A stretch of DNA of 64,000 nt, from contig CAYJIR010000001.1 in NCBI GenBank assembly GCA_964370295.1, positions 71,109 to 135,108 on the forward strand, written 5' to 3'. The notes beneath the pieces were generated by a model. The model was not told the DNA's origin. It made no database searches and saw nothing but the letters and a program-made list of their open reading frames with translations. The translations under genes and the position numbers were made by a program. Position 1 is the stretch's first letter. Every line of letters starts with the position of its first letter. Source of the stretch: JAAYCI01 sp964370295. GTDB taxonomy: Bacteria > Bacillota > Clostridia > Oscillospirales > Ruminococcaceae. Below are positions 34,215 through 43,247 of the stretch, piece by piece.

Positions 34215-34244
34215 CAATAAAACAAAACAGGAGGGTTTAAAACC

Positions 34245-34442
34245 ATGCCAAAGCTCAAAAGTCATTCGGGCGCAAAAAAGCGCTTCAAACTAACAAAGTC
34301 CGGCCGTGTTAAACGCGGCAGTGCGTTTACAAGTCACATCCTAAACAAAAAATCCAGCAAGGTAAAACGCAACAACCGCCATTCTCAATATGTGGATAAA
34401 AAAGACACAGCCTCTGTAAAAGAGATGTTGCCATATTCCTAG
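34245..34442 (+). CDS. rpmI: 50S ribosomal protein L35
   Basis: Small basic ribosomal protein of 65 residues, MPKLKSHSGAKKRFKLTKSG at the N-terminus with the family signature. ATG follows AGGAGGG. It lies between infC and rplT as in most bacteria. Confidence 0.98.
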   Translation: MPKLKSHSGAKKRFKLTKSGRVKRGSAFTSHILNKKSSKVKRNNRHSQYVDKKDTASVKEMLPYS

Positions 34443-34519
34443 GCGTTTATCATTCGGTTAAAATTTTCGTCCTGTCCTATTAAAATATGGCAGGCTACAA
34501 GTAAAGGAGAGCGAACAAC

Positions 34520-34873
34520 ATGGCACGTATCAAAGGCGCCACTATGACGCGCAAAAGAAGGAAAAAAACCCTAAAGCTGGCCAAGGGATATTATGGCAGC
34601 AAATCGAAACATTTTAAAATGGCAAAACAGCAGGTGATGAAAAGCGGCAACTACGCTTTCATCGGCCGTAAACAAAAGAAACGCGACTTCCGCCGCCTAT
34701 GGATTACGCGCATCAGCGCGGCCTGCCGCGCCGAGGGGATGAGCTATTCTGTTTTCATGAACGGCCTAAAAAAATCCGGCATAGAGCTTAACCGCAAAAT
34801 GCTGAGTGAGATGGCCATACACGATGCAGAGAGTTTTCGCGCTTTGGTGCAAACAGCCAAAAATGCAAAATGA
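34520..34873 (+). CDS. rplT: 50S ribosomal protein L20
   Basis: The 117-residue rRNA-binding protein is needed early in 50S assembly and in Firmicutes often represses its own operon. The N-terminus MARIKGATMTRKRRKKTLKL and the signature KKRDFRRLWITRI are diagnostic. ATG follows AAGGAGAG. It is the last gene of the operon, with a hairpin just downstream. Confidence 0.98.
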   Translation: MARIKGATMTRKRRKKTLKLAKGYYGSKSKHFKMAKQQVMKSGNYAFIGRKQKKRDFRRLWITRISAACRAEGMSYSVFMNGLKKSGIELNRKMLSEMAIHDAESFRALVQTAKNAK

Positions 34874-34891
34874 TTTGCGGGCATAGCCCGT

Positions 34892-34915
34892 GCACCCGCG
34901 CATTAGTGTGGGTGC
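34892..34915 (+). terminator. Hairpin after rplT
   Basis: GCACCCGC pairs with GTGGGTGC (one G-T) around an eight-base loop, preceded by a small CGGGC/GCCCG stem at 34878-34890. The downstream sequence is only moderately T-rich, so this is a probable terminator. The remaining bases to 35053 show nothing further. Confidence 0.55.
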
Positions 34916-35053
34916 TTCGTGTTTTGTGCCTTATGCAAGCACCGTACGGATCGCAACAATCATGGGGTATATGATGCGTGGAGCGGTGTTTAATGGGTTG
35001 TATTTTGCTTAAAAACGCACGATAGAAACATATTGTGAAAGGGAGACAAAGGC

Positions 35054-35824
35054 ATGCAACATCTTACAAGCCGTGAAAACGACAGAGTGAAATATGCTTG
35101 CCACCTGGCCGCATCGGTTTCGTTTCGTGAAAAGGAAGGTATGTTTTTTGCCGAAGGCATGCGCCTTTGTTTGGATTTGGCCGAGAAAATTCGCCCAAAA
35201 CTGGTTTTCTGCACCGAAAGGCGATTAGAAGAACAGCCACAGCTTGCTACTTTGGGCGAGGAATGTGTCACCATCAACGAAAGTGTAGCGCAAAAATTGG
35301 CCGAAACCCGCACGCCACAAGGTGTGTTTTGTCTGTTTCCTCAGCTGAAAATCAGCGAAGATATGTTGCTGCCCAAGCAAGGTTTGGTGCTGTGTGAACA
35401 GATACAAGACCCAAGCAATGTGGGCGCAATGCTACGCAGTGCGGCGGCGTTCGGCTATGGTGGTGTGTTGTTGGTGGGCACAGCCGACCCATTTTCTCCA
35501 AAGGCTTTGCGTGCGGGAATGGGGGCTGTTTTGCGTGTGCCGGTATTGTGCTATGCCACCCTTGAGGCGGCTTTGCAAGCGGTGCAACAGCATAACCCCA
35601 GTCTCTTGGCCACCGCAGTAGATGGCATGAGCTTAGCCAAGACAAAACCAAAGGAAAACGACGCTTTTGTGCTGATGATAGGAAACGAAGGGGCCGGCCT
35701 ATCACGGCAGGCGTTGCAACTGGCCAACAAAACCGTGTGTTTGCCCATGCATGCGGGTGTGGAAAGCTTAAATGCTGCCGTGGCGGCTTCTGTGTTGATG
35801 TTCGCCTGTAAAAACGCCGAATAG
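35054..35824 (+). CDS. TrmH/SpoU-family RNA 2'-O-methyltransferase
   Basis: SPOUT-fold methyltransferase acting on rRNA or tRNA ribose; target not predictable. The 256-residue protein has an N-terminal substrate-binding domain (LTSRENDRVKYACHLA), then motif 1 QDPSNVGAMLRSAAAFG, motif 2 MIGNEGAGLS and motif 3 VESLNAAVAASVLMF, the knotted cofactor site. ATG follows AAAGGGAG. It stands 48 bases upstream of dprA and may share its transcript. Confidence 0.93.
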   Translation: MQHLTSRENDRVKYACHLAASVSFREKEGMFFAEGMRLCLDLAEKIRPKLVFCTERRLEEQPQLATLGEECVTINESVAQKLAETRTPQGVFCLFPQLKISEDMLLPKQGLVLCEQIQDPSNVGAMLRSAAAFGYGGVLLVGTADPFSPKALRAGMGAVLRVPVLCYATLEAALQAVQQHNPSLLATAVDGMSLAKTKPKENDAFVLMIGNEGAGLSRQALQLANKTVCLPMHAGVESLNAAVAASVLMFACKNAE

Positions 35825-35872
35825 AAAAAGCATTTTTGAACTTTTAGAAATTTTTGCAAGGGAGGGCGTAAG

Positions 35873-37954
35873 ATGTCGAAAGAAAGTTGGCTGTGGCTTG
35901 CGGCCGGCCTTGGTTATGGGGCTATGAACACGAAAGAAGTGTTGATAGCTTGTCCCGGTGGCCCCAAAGAGGTGGCGAAAGAGCTGGGAGGCATCCGGCT
36001 AGAGGAAATTTTAACACAAAAGCAGGCGGAAAAGCTTGCTTCCAGTGATATACAAGATTATGCGTTGATGCTAAAACATGCCGAAGCGCAGGGCATCCAT
36101 GTTGTGCCTTTAGACGATGCCCGCTATCCAAAGCAATTATACAGTGTGGCAAATCCACCACCGGTATTGTTTGTAAAAGGGGATGTGTCCCTGCTAAACG
36201 GCCAACTTAGTGTGGGTATGGTGGGCGCAAGAAAACCATCGGGTTACGGTGTAGAGGTGATGCGCAACATTGGGCGTGGTGTTGCATTGGGCGGTGCCAT
36301 TATCGTAAGTGGTTTGGCCTCTGGGCTGGACAGCGAAGCGCATAAGGCGGCTTTGGCTGTAAATGGACCCACCATTGCCTGCGTTGCTTTTGGGCACAAT
36401 TCTTGCTACCCGGCACAAAACAAAAAGCTGATGGAAGTGATAGAGCAATATGGTGCGGTGATAAGCGAATATCCGCCCAATCAAAAACCGGAGAAGGCGT
36501 TTTTTCTGCATCGAAACCGCTTGATTGCCGGGCTTTCTCATGCTTTGGTAGTGGTGGAAGCACGCAGGCATTCCGGCACGATGAGTACGGTTAATTTTGC
36601 CACAGATTATGGCCGAGACGTGTTTGCTGTTCCCGGCAGTGTGTTTTCGGAGCTTTCCGGCGGCACGAATGCCATGATACGCGAGGGTGCGTATGTAGCG
36701 GCCTGTGCTGCTGATATCATGTCGTTGTATGGAATAGAATTGCCCGAGGAAGATTTAAGCAAGCTGGCGGCCAAACAGGCCAAAGAGGGACGACCCGAAG
36801 GGGCCTATACCGAAGGGGTTACCCGCGTTGCGGGGGGTGGTGTTGGCGAGCAAACCTTGTTAGAGGCCATACAAGGCCGCCTTCCAAGTGAACAGCAGGC
36901 AGGGCAGGAACGTGTGAGCAGAGAGGCAGCCATCGAGGCATTTCGTCGCCTGCAACAAGATGCGCCTCCTTCATCGCCGTCTGCAATAAGCAGCCAGAAC
37001 CGTGCCTTAGAAGAAATGGCGGCGGCGGTAAGTGATGATATCATGATTCAAAACAAGCCCAGTGAACAGAGAAGTGCCCAGCGTAGAGCCTGGGAAAAAC
37101 AGCTGGAGGATACAGCCGAAAAAGAGACCGACAAAGTACGCCCGTTTAGCTGGGATAGGGTGGAGCGTCTAACCAAGGAAGACTTGCAGAAAAGTGACAG
37201 GCAGCTGCAAGAGAGGGCAAGGCAAAACCAGATGCCCTCAGCCCGTCCTTATTATCATCGCCCCAAGGTGCCGAGCATGGTGCCGGTAGCCGGTGTGTCG
37301 CCTGTTGCACCGCCACAGCCAACCCCGCCGGTAGCACCTCAAACGGGTATACAAGGTCAAGCGGGAACAGCCGGGCCGGCACAAGGAACAACAATGGCAC
37401 CCCACCGAGAACAGAAGACGGAAACAAAAAGCCAGGGCGACAAAAAAACAAAGAAAAACCAAACTATGCAGAGCACCCCTTTGGATGCTCGCAAGCCAAA
37501 AGAGGAAGCATCTTCACCGAGCGGGAATTTTCTGGCAAGCCTGCTGTCGTCCGGGAAAGAAGAGGGAACACTGGCCGGTAATTTACGCACGATGCAAAGG
37601 CCGGCCGAGGAAAAAGCAAAAGCGAAAAATATCACACAAGATGGTTTTGCACAGGCCCCCACACGTACTTCCACAGGGGCAAAATCGAAAGTGGAAGATG
37701 TGTATTCGGCACAGATAGCCGAGCAACTGCAGGCGGATAATCAAGACCCACGCAGTGAAGACAAAGCCCTTGAAAGTGTAAGCGATGAGGCAAAAATAGC
37801 GTTTGCACAGCTTGGTATCAACCCAAGCACCTTGGCCCAAATTGTGGAAAAGAGCGGCCTGAGTTCAGGCGAGGCCATGGCGGCCCTCACAGAGCTGGAG
37901 CTTGCCGGCCTAACACGGCAATTGCCGGGTCGAAAGTTTTCTTTGATACATTAA
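35873..37954 (+). CDS. dprA: DNA-processing protein DprA with a long low-complexity linker
   Basis: Loads RecA on incoming single-stranded DNA during transformation. Residues about 70-290 form the DprA Rossmann domain (VGMVGARKPSGYG, IVSGLASGLDSEAHKAAL, RNRLIAGLSHALVVVEA, FAVPGSVFSELSGGTNAMI). About 340 residues rich in Gln, Glu, Pro, Ala and Lys follow, then a DprA-type winged helix (about 632-693). Usual DprA proteins are near 300-370 residues; this one is 693. The segment usually written G-C-G-L-D..Y-P reads VAFGHNSCYP. ATG follows GGGAGGG. Confidence 0.92.
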   Translation: MSKESWLWLAAGLGYGAMNTKEVLIACPGGPKEVAKELGGIRLEEILTQKQAEKLASSDIQDYALMLKHAEAQGIHVVPLDDARYPKQLYSVANPPPVLFVKGDVSLLNGQLSVGMVGARKPSGYGVEVMRNIGRGVALGGAIIVSGLASGLDSEAHKAALAVNGPTIACVAFGHNSCYPAQNKKLMEVIEQYGAVISEYPPNQKPEKAFFLHRNRLIAGLSHALVVVEARRHSGTMSTVNFATDYGRDVFAVPGSVFSELSGGTNAMIREGAYVAACAADIMSLYGIELPEEDLSKLAAKQAKEGRPEGAYTEGVTRVAGGGVGEQTLLEAIQGRLPSEQQAGQERVSREAAIEAFRRLQQDAPPSSPSAISSQNRALEEMAAAVSDDIMIQNKPSEQRSAQRRAWEKQLEDTAEKETDKVRPFSWDRVERLTKEDLQKSDRQLQERARQNQMPSARPYYHRPKVPSMVPVAGVSPVAPPQPTPPVAPQTGIQGQAGTAGPAQGTTMAPHREQKTETKSQGDKKTKKNQTMQSTPLDARKPKEEASSPSGNFLASLLSSGKEEGTLAGNLRTMQRPAEEKAKAKNITQDGFAQAPTRTSTGAKSKVEDVYSAQIAEQLQADNQDPRSEDKALESVSDEAKIAFAQLGINPSTLAQIVEKSGLSSGEAMAALTELELAGLTRQLPGRKFSLIH

Positions 37955-37977
37955 AAGACAAATCATTTAGGCGAAAA

Positions 37978-37994
37978 CAAGCGTGTTGCGCTTG
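37978..37994 (+). terminator. Weak hairpin between dprA and topA
   Basis: CAAGCG-TGTTG-CGCTTG is a perfect six-base stem followed by an A-rich sequence. It is at best a weak terminator for dprA on the plus strand. Confidence 0.3.
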
Positions 37995-38019
37995 CAAAAA
38001 ATATAAAATGAGGTAGTGT

Positions 38020-40125
38020 ATGTCAACACTAGTGATTGTGGAATCGCCCGCCAAGGCAAAAACCATTCGTAAATATTTGGGCGAGGGATACGAAGTTACG
38101 GCCTCGAATGGGCACATAAGAGATTTGCCTACAAACCAGTTGGGCATTGACGTAGAGCACGATTTTAAACCGCGCTATTTCAATATAAAAGGCAAGGATA
38201 AGCTGGTGAAAGAACTTAAAAGCCTTGCCAAAGACAGTGAAAATGTGTTGCTTGCCACTGACCCGGACCGTGAGGGAGAGGCAATCAGCTGGCATCTTGC
38301 GAAAATTTTAGGCGTGGACGTCCATGCAAGCAATCGTGTTACTTTTGGCGAAATCACAAAAAAGGGCATTGAAGAGGGGATGAATAATCCCCGGTCTATC
38401 GATGTGAATCTATTTGATGCTCAGCAAGCTCGCCGTGTGTTGGATCGCTTGGTGGGTTATAAGCTTTCGCCGTTTTTATGGAAGAAAGTGCGTAGAGGTC
38501 TTAGCGCCGGGCGTGTGCAAAGTGTAGCCGTGCGCTTGATAGTGGACAGGGAGCGCGAGATAGAAGCTTTTGAGCCGGTTGAATATTGGAATATAGATGC
38601 ATACTTAAGCAGTGAAGGGAAAAAGTTTACCGCGCGACTTAGCACCGACGAGAACGGCAAGAAACTGGAAGTGCACAATGAAGCCGAGGCAAATGTCATC
38701 ACCGAGGCATTAAATGGTTGCGATTATGTGGTGGAAAAAATCAAAAAAGGGAAGCGCAAACGTAGCCCTTCTCCGCCGTTTATCACTTCCACTTTGCAAC
38801 AAGAGGCCAGCCGTCGTTTTGGGTTTACGGGAACGCGCACGATGCGCGCCGCACAAACTCTATACGAGGGTGTGGAGGTGGTTAATATGGGAACATTGGG
38901 TCTTATCACCTACATGAGAACCGATTCTTTGCGTGTGTCTGACGAGGCAGTGGCCATGGCAAAAAGTTTTATCGAAAGCACCTATGGTGCCCAATATAAT
39001 AACGAGAAAAAACGTGTATACAAAAGAAAAGGTGCTACAGCCGCTCAAGACGCACACGAAGCAGTTCGCCCCACAAATCCGGCCATTACCCCAGAAATGG
39101 CAGAAAAAACCCTAAGTGGAGACTTGGCGAAACTATACCGCCTCATCTGGAGCCGTTTTATTGCCAGCCAGATGAGCGATTGCCTTATGGACACCGTGGC
39201 GGCCGACATTGCGGCAGGCGCCTATCGTTTCCATGCAAGCGGCTACACCGTCACTTTTGATGGGTTTACAGTGTTATACGAAGAAGCCACCGACGAAAAA
39301 GAAAAAAAGAGTAGTGCTTTGCCGAATTTGCAAGAGGGCACGAAAACAAAATTGCGCGAGCTAAAAGCAGAACAGAAATTTACCCAGCCGCCGCCGCGCT
39401 ATAATGAGGCCACTTTAATTCGTGCCTTGGAAGAAAATGGAATTGGACGTCCGTCTACCTATGCACCCATCATCACCACGGTGGTGGACAGAGGCTATGT
39501 GGAACGGCAGGAAAAACGCCTTTGCCCCACGGCCTTGGGGCTTGTGGTAAACGATCTTTTAATGGAACATTTTCCCGATATTGTGGATGTGAAATTCTCG
39601 GCCGGTATGGAAACAAGGTTGGATAAAGTGGAAGACGGGTCGGCCGATTGGGTAAATGTGGTAGACGGTTTCTACCAAGGATTTGCGAAGAGTTTATCGC
39701 AGGCAGAAACCGAAATGGAGGGCGTAAAAGTGGAGGTGCCGGTGGAAGAAACCGACATACCTTGCGATAAATGCGGCCGAAATATGGTTATTAAAGTGGG
39801 ACGCTACGGAAAGTTTTTGGCTTGCCCCGGTTTTCCGGAATGCCGCAATACAAAGCAGATTGTGCAAGAAATGCCCGGAAAGTGCCCGAAAGATGGTGGA
39901 AAACTGTTGCTGCGAACCTCTAATAAAAAACGTATTTTTTACGGTTGCGGCAATTATCCTGGCTGTGATTTTATGACATGGGACGAGCCCACGGCAGAAA
40001 ATTGTCCTCAGTGTGAGGGAACGCTGTTTCGCAAGGGTGGGAAAAAAGGAAGCCTGCGTTGCTTGAAAGAGGGCTGTGGTTACAGCCGCAGTGCAGAAGG
40101 GAAAACAGAGGAAGAGTCGAGCTAA
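38020..40125 (+). CDS. topA: DNA topoisomerase I
   Basis: Relaxes negative supercoils through a 5'-phosphotyrosine. The 701-residue protein has the Toprim N-terminus (LVIVESPAKAKTIRKYLG; DPDREGEAISWH), the active-site tyrosine in GLITYMRTDS (about residue 298) and three C-terminal Cys4 zinc ribbons (CDKCG..CPGFPEC, CPKDG..CGNYPGC, CPQCEG..CLKEGC, about 585-690). ATG at 38020 gives the family N-terminus. Order dprA-topA-trmFO is common in Firmicutes. Confidence 0.98.
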   Translation: MSTLVIVESPAKAKTIRKYLGEGYEVTASNGHIRDLPTNQLGIDVEHDFKPRYFNIKGKDKLVKELKSLAKDSENVLLATDPDREGEAISWHLAKILGVDVHASNRVTFGEITKKGIEEGMNNPRSIDVNLFDAQQARRVLDRLVGYKLSPFLWKKVRRGLSAGRVQSVAVRLIVDREREIEAFEPVEYWNIDAYLSSEGKKFTARLSTDENGKKLEVHNEAEANVITEALNGCDYVVEKIKKGKRKRSPSPPFITSTLQQEASRRFGFTGTRTMRAAQTLYEGVEVVNMGTLGLITYMRTDSLRVSDEAVAMAKSFIESTYGAQYNNEKKRVYKRKGATAAQDAHEAVRPTNPAITPEMAEKTLSGDLAKLYRLIWSRFIASQMSDCLMDTVAADIAAGAYRFHASGYTVTFDGFTVLYEEATDEKEKKSSALPNLQEGTKTKLRELKAEQKFTQPPPRYNEATLIRALEENGIGRPSTYAPIITTVVDRGYVERQEKRLCPTALGLVVNDLLMEHFPDIVDVKFSAGMETRLDKVEDGSADWVNVVDGFYQGFAKSLSQAETEMEGVKVEVPVEETDIPCDKCGRNMVIKVGRYGKFLACPGFPECRNTKQIVQEMPGKCPKDGGKLLLRTSNKKRIFYGCGNYPGCDFMTWDEPTAENCPQCEGTLFRKGGKKGSLRCLKEGCGYSRSAEGKTEEESS

Positions 40126-40146
40126 AACCGGAACAGAAAGGATGCC

Positions 40147-41484
40147 ATGGAAGAAAAAAGGCAAAATGTTGTGCATATTGTGGGTGGAGGCCTAGCCGGC
40201 TGCGAGGCGGCGCTTTGGCTTTCGAAACATGAAATAGCAGTGGTGTTATACGACCAAAAACCGCATAAAAAAAGCCCTGCACACAAAAGCGAGCATTTTG
40301 CAGAGCTGGTATGCTCGAATTCGTTAAAAGCCGAGCGTTTGGCCTCGGCTGCGGGGCTTTTAAAAGAAGAAATGCGACGTTTGGGCAGTTGTGTTTTGCC
40401 TTTGGCCGAGGCCTGCCGTGTGCCGGCCGGCGGTGCCTTGGCTGTGGACAGGCAGCAGTTTGCGAAAAGTGTGAGCGAGTGTGTGCAGGCGCAAAGCAAT
40501 ATACGCGTGGTACATAAAGAGATAACAAATTTACAAGAACTTTTAGAGCAAGGCGAGGTATTGGTGTGTACGGGGCCTTTAACGCAAGATGCCCTGGCGA
40601 AAGACATTGCAAAGCGCTGCGGGCAAGAGGCTTTATATTTTTATGATGCGGCGGCGCCTATCGTGGCCGCAGATTCCATTGATTTTACCAAGGTGTTTGC
40701 AGCGGCCCGTTATGGCCGCGGGGAGGCGGACTACCTCAACTGCCCCTTTGATAAGGCAAGCTATGAAACCTTTTATGAGGCCTTGGTTGCGGCAGAGCGC
40801 GTGCCCTTGCAAGCGTTTGAAAACGAGGCACTCCTTGTGTATGAAGGATGTATGCCGGTGGAGGTGATGGCTCGTCGGGGGGTGGATACTTTGCGCTACG
40901 GGCCTTTACGTCCCGTGGGCTTGCAAGATCCCGCCACCGGGCACAGGCCCTATGCCAATGTGCAGCTTCGTCAGGAAAACAGAAAAAAAACACTGTATAA
41001 TTTGGTGGGTTTTCAAACGAACTTGAAGTTTAAAGAGCAAAAGCGTGTGTTTGGCTTGATACCGGGGCTGGAAAAAGCAGAATTTGTACGCTATGGTGTG
41101 ATGCACCGCAATAGTTTTATAAATGCACCTTTGGTGTTGGCAGAAAATATGGCGATTAAAGGCCAGGAAAACCTGTTTTTCGCAGGCCAAATCACCGGTG
41201 TGGAGGGCTATATGGAAAGTGCGGCCTGCGGTCTTTTGGCAGCATTTCATATCGCGGCAAAACACAGGGGAGACTCACTATCGCCTTTGCCGCCGGAAAG
41301 TATGTGTGGCGCGCTGCAAAGGCATTTGCAAACAGCAAATGTGAATTATCAGCCCATGGGGGTCAATATGGGGCTTTTGCCATCGTTGCCACAGCCCGTT
41401 AAAGGAAAACCACAGCGCTATGAGGCCTTGGCACAGCGTGCACTTTTGGCTTTAGATGCATGGATAGAAAGGACGGAAATATGA
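40147..41484 (+). CDS. trmFO: Methylenetetrahydrofolate--tRNA-(uracil-5-)-methyltransferase
   Basis: FAD- and folate-dependent enzyme making m5U54 in the tRNA T-loop. The 445-residue protein has the FAD-binding VHIVGGGLAGCEAALWL and the family block ELVCSNSLKAERL (about 55-67). CxxV-type substrate residues and the C-terminal FAGQITGVEGYMESAACGLL are present. The ATG is preceded by GAAAGG. plsX starts inside its last codons (ATGA overlap). Confidence 0.96.
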   Translation: MEEKRQNVVHIVGGGLAGCEAALWLSKHEIAVVLYDQKPHKKSPAHKSEHFAELVCSNSLKAERLASAAGLLKEEMRRLGSCVLPLAEACRVPAGGALAVDRQQFAKSVSECVQAQSNIRVVHKEITNLQELLEQGEVLVCTGPLTQDALAKDIAKRCGQEALYFYDAAAPIVAADSIDFTKVFAAARYGRGEADYLNCPFDKASYETFYEALVAAERVPLQAFENEALLVYEGCMPVEVMARRGVDTLRYGPLRPVGLQDPATGHRPYANVQLRQENRKKTLYNLVGFQTNLKFKEQKRVFGLIPGLEKAEFVRYGVMHRNSFINAPLVLAENMAIKGQENLFFAGQITGVEGYMESAACGLLAAFHIAAKHRGDSLSPLPPESMCGALQRHLQTANVNYQPMGVNMGLLPSLPQPVKGKPQRYEALAQRALLALDAWIERTEI

Positions 41485-42485
41485 AAATAATTTTAGATGC
41501 AATGGGCGGAGATTTGGCGCCATTGGCACCGCTACAAGGGGCTGCACAGGCGGTTTCGGAATGGGGGGTGCAAGTGCTGGCTGTGGGAGATACTGAGAAG
41601 ATGCAGGCTGTGATGCAAAAAGAAGGTATTTCCGAACAGGGTATCGAACTGGTACACGCATCAGAAATTATCGGAATGGATGAAGAGGCCACAGATGTAT
41701 TAAAGAAAAAACCGGACTCCTCTTTGGCAGTGGCGTGCAAGCTACTTAAAGAAGGGCGCGGCGAGGCCCTGGTTTCGGCGGGCAGCACGGGGGCCTTGTT
41801 GGTGGGGGGCACTTTGATCGTGGGGCGTATTAAGGGAATTAAGCGGCCGGCCATTGCCACCGTTTTACCGGGGCTGGAAAAACCGTGGCTTTTGGTGGAT
41901 TGTGGTGCCAATGCAGAATGCCGCGCCGAAATGCTTTTGCAGTTTGCCGCCATGGGTGCGGCCTATCAGGAACGTGTAATGGGTGTTCAAAACCCAAGCG
42001 TGGCATTGGCAAACAATGGCACCGAGGAGACGAAGGGAACGGCCTTACAGCTAGAGACATATAAGTTGCTACAAAAAAGCCATTTAAACTTTACAGGCAA
42101 TATCGAAGGGCGAGACATACCGCAGGGAGCGGCCGATGTGGTGGTGTGTGATGGTTTTACCGGAAACATGATATTAAAAGTAGAAGAAGGTTTGGCCAAA
42201 ATGTTCTCTGCTATGATAAAGGACATGTTTTATAAAAATATAAAAACAAAAATTGCCGGGGCAAGCTTAAAGCCGGAACTGGCCGATTTTAAAAAGAAAT
42301 TTGACTATAAAGAGTATGGCGGGGCACCGCTGTTGGGTATACGTCATCCGGTGGTGAAGGCACATGGCTCTTCGGATGCAAAAGCAATAAAAAATGCAAT
42401 TCGGCAAGCGAAGTCCTGCGTGGAAAATCAAGTGTGTGAAGCGATTGAAACGCACCTTGCCGCACAAAAGGGGCATGACGCATGA
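41481..42485 (+). CDS. plsX: Phosphate acyltransferase PlsX
   Basis: Converts acyl-ACP to acyl-phosphate for the first acylation of glycerol 3-phosphate. The 334-residue protein begins KIILDAMGGDLAP and has GSTGALLVGG and DVVVCDGFTGNM. The start at 41481 overlaps the trmFO stop, and the longer frame adds residues not seen in the family. rnc follows with another four-base overlap; acpP, often between plsX and rnc, is absent. Confidence 0.97.
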   Translation: MKIILDAMGGDLAPLAPLQGAAQAVSEWGVQVLAVGDTEKMQAVMQKEGISEQGIELVHASEIIGMDEEATDVLKKKPDSSLAVACKLLKEGRGEALVSAGSTGALLVGGTLIVGRIKGIKRPAIATVLPGLEKPWLLVDCGANAECRAEMLLQFAAMGAAYQERVMGVQNPSVALANNGTEETKGTALQLETYKLLQKSHLNFTGNIEGRDIPQGAADVVVCDGFTGNMILKVEEGLAKMFSAMIKDMFYKNIKTKIAGASLKPELADFKKKFDYKEYGGAPLLGIRHPVVKAHGSSDAKAIKNAIRQAKSCVENQVCEAIETHLAAQKGHDA

Positions 42486-43186
42486 GCACGGGGCAAAATG
42501 CACAGCCGGACTATCGCCGCTTAGAAGAGGCCATCGGTTATGATTTTTTGCAAAAGAGTCTTTTGCAAACGGCCATGACACATACTTCGTTTGCCAATGA
42601 ACACAAACGGAAAACAGAGCACAATGAGCGCCTTGAATTTTTGGGAGACTCGGTGTTGTCTATCGTGGTGGCGGAATATTTATATCGACAAAATCCACCC
42701 CTGCCCGAGGGCGATTTGACACGCAAACGTGCGGCTTTGGTGTGCGAGCAGGCCTTAAGTGGTTTTGCGCAAAAGGTGGAGTTGGGCGAATATTTGCGTT
42801 TGGGCAAGGGAGAGCAGGGAAGTGGGGGGCGCAGCAGAGCCTCTATTTTGTCGGACGCATTTGAGGCGTTGATAGCGGCCTTGTACTTAGACGGGGGCTT
42901 AGAGGCTGCGCGTGCATTTGTATTGCCTTTTGTAGAGTGTCGCCGTGCCACACAAAATGACTATAAAACCCGTTTGCAAGAGGTTGTACAGCAAAACCAA
43001 GAGGAGCGCGTAAACTATTGCGTGACAGACGAAAGCGGGCCGGACCACGAAAAGCATTTTCAAGTAGAGGTGCATTTGAACTCTAATTGTATTGGCAAAG
43101 GCAGTGGGCACAGCAAAAAACTGGCAGAACAGCAAGCCGCTAAAGAAGCCCTTATTCTGATGGGCTTAGAGCCGGAGCAAGGCTAA
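42482..43186 (+). CDS. rnc: Ribonuclease III
   Basis: Cuts double-stranded RNA, including rRNA precursors. The 234-residue protein has the RNase III signature HNERLEFLGDSVLS (about 42-55), a second acidic site DAFEALIAALYLDGG, and a C-terminal double-stranded RNA-binding domain (DYKTRLQEVVQQ, then GKGSGHSKKLAEQQAAKEAL). Translation is coupled to plsX, and smc follows 61 bases later, the usual Firmicute order. Confidence 0.98.
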   Translation: MSTGQNAQPDYRRLEEAIGYDFLQKSLLQTAMTHTSFANEHKRKTEHNERLEFLGDSVLSIVVAEYLYRQNPPLPEGDLTRKRAALVCEQALSGFAQKVELGEYLRLGKGEQGSGGRSRASILSDAFEALIAALYLDGGLEAARAFVLPFVECRRATQNDYKTRLQEVVQQNQEERVNYCVTDESGPDHEKHFQVEVHLNSNCIGKGSGHSKKLAEQQAAKEALILMGLEPEQG

Positions 43187-43247
43187 ACACTTAGGCTGAT
43201 GTAAAATGTGGAATTAGAACGAGCCCACTTTTGGGAAAGGGACATGC

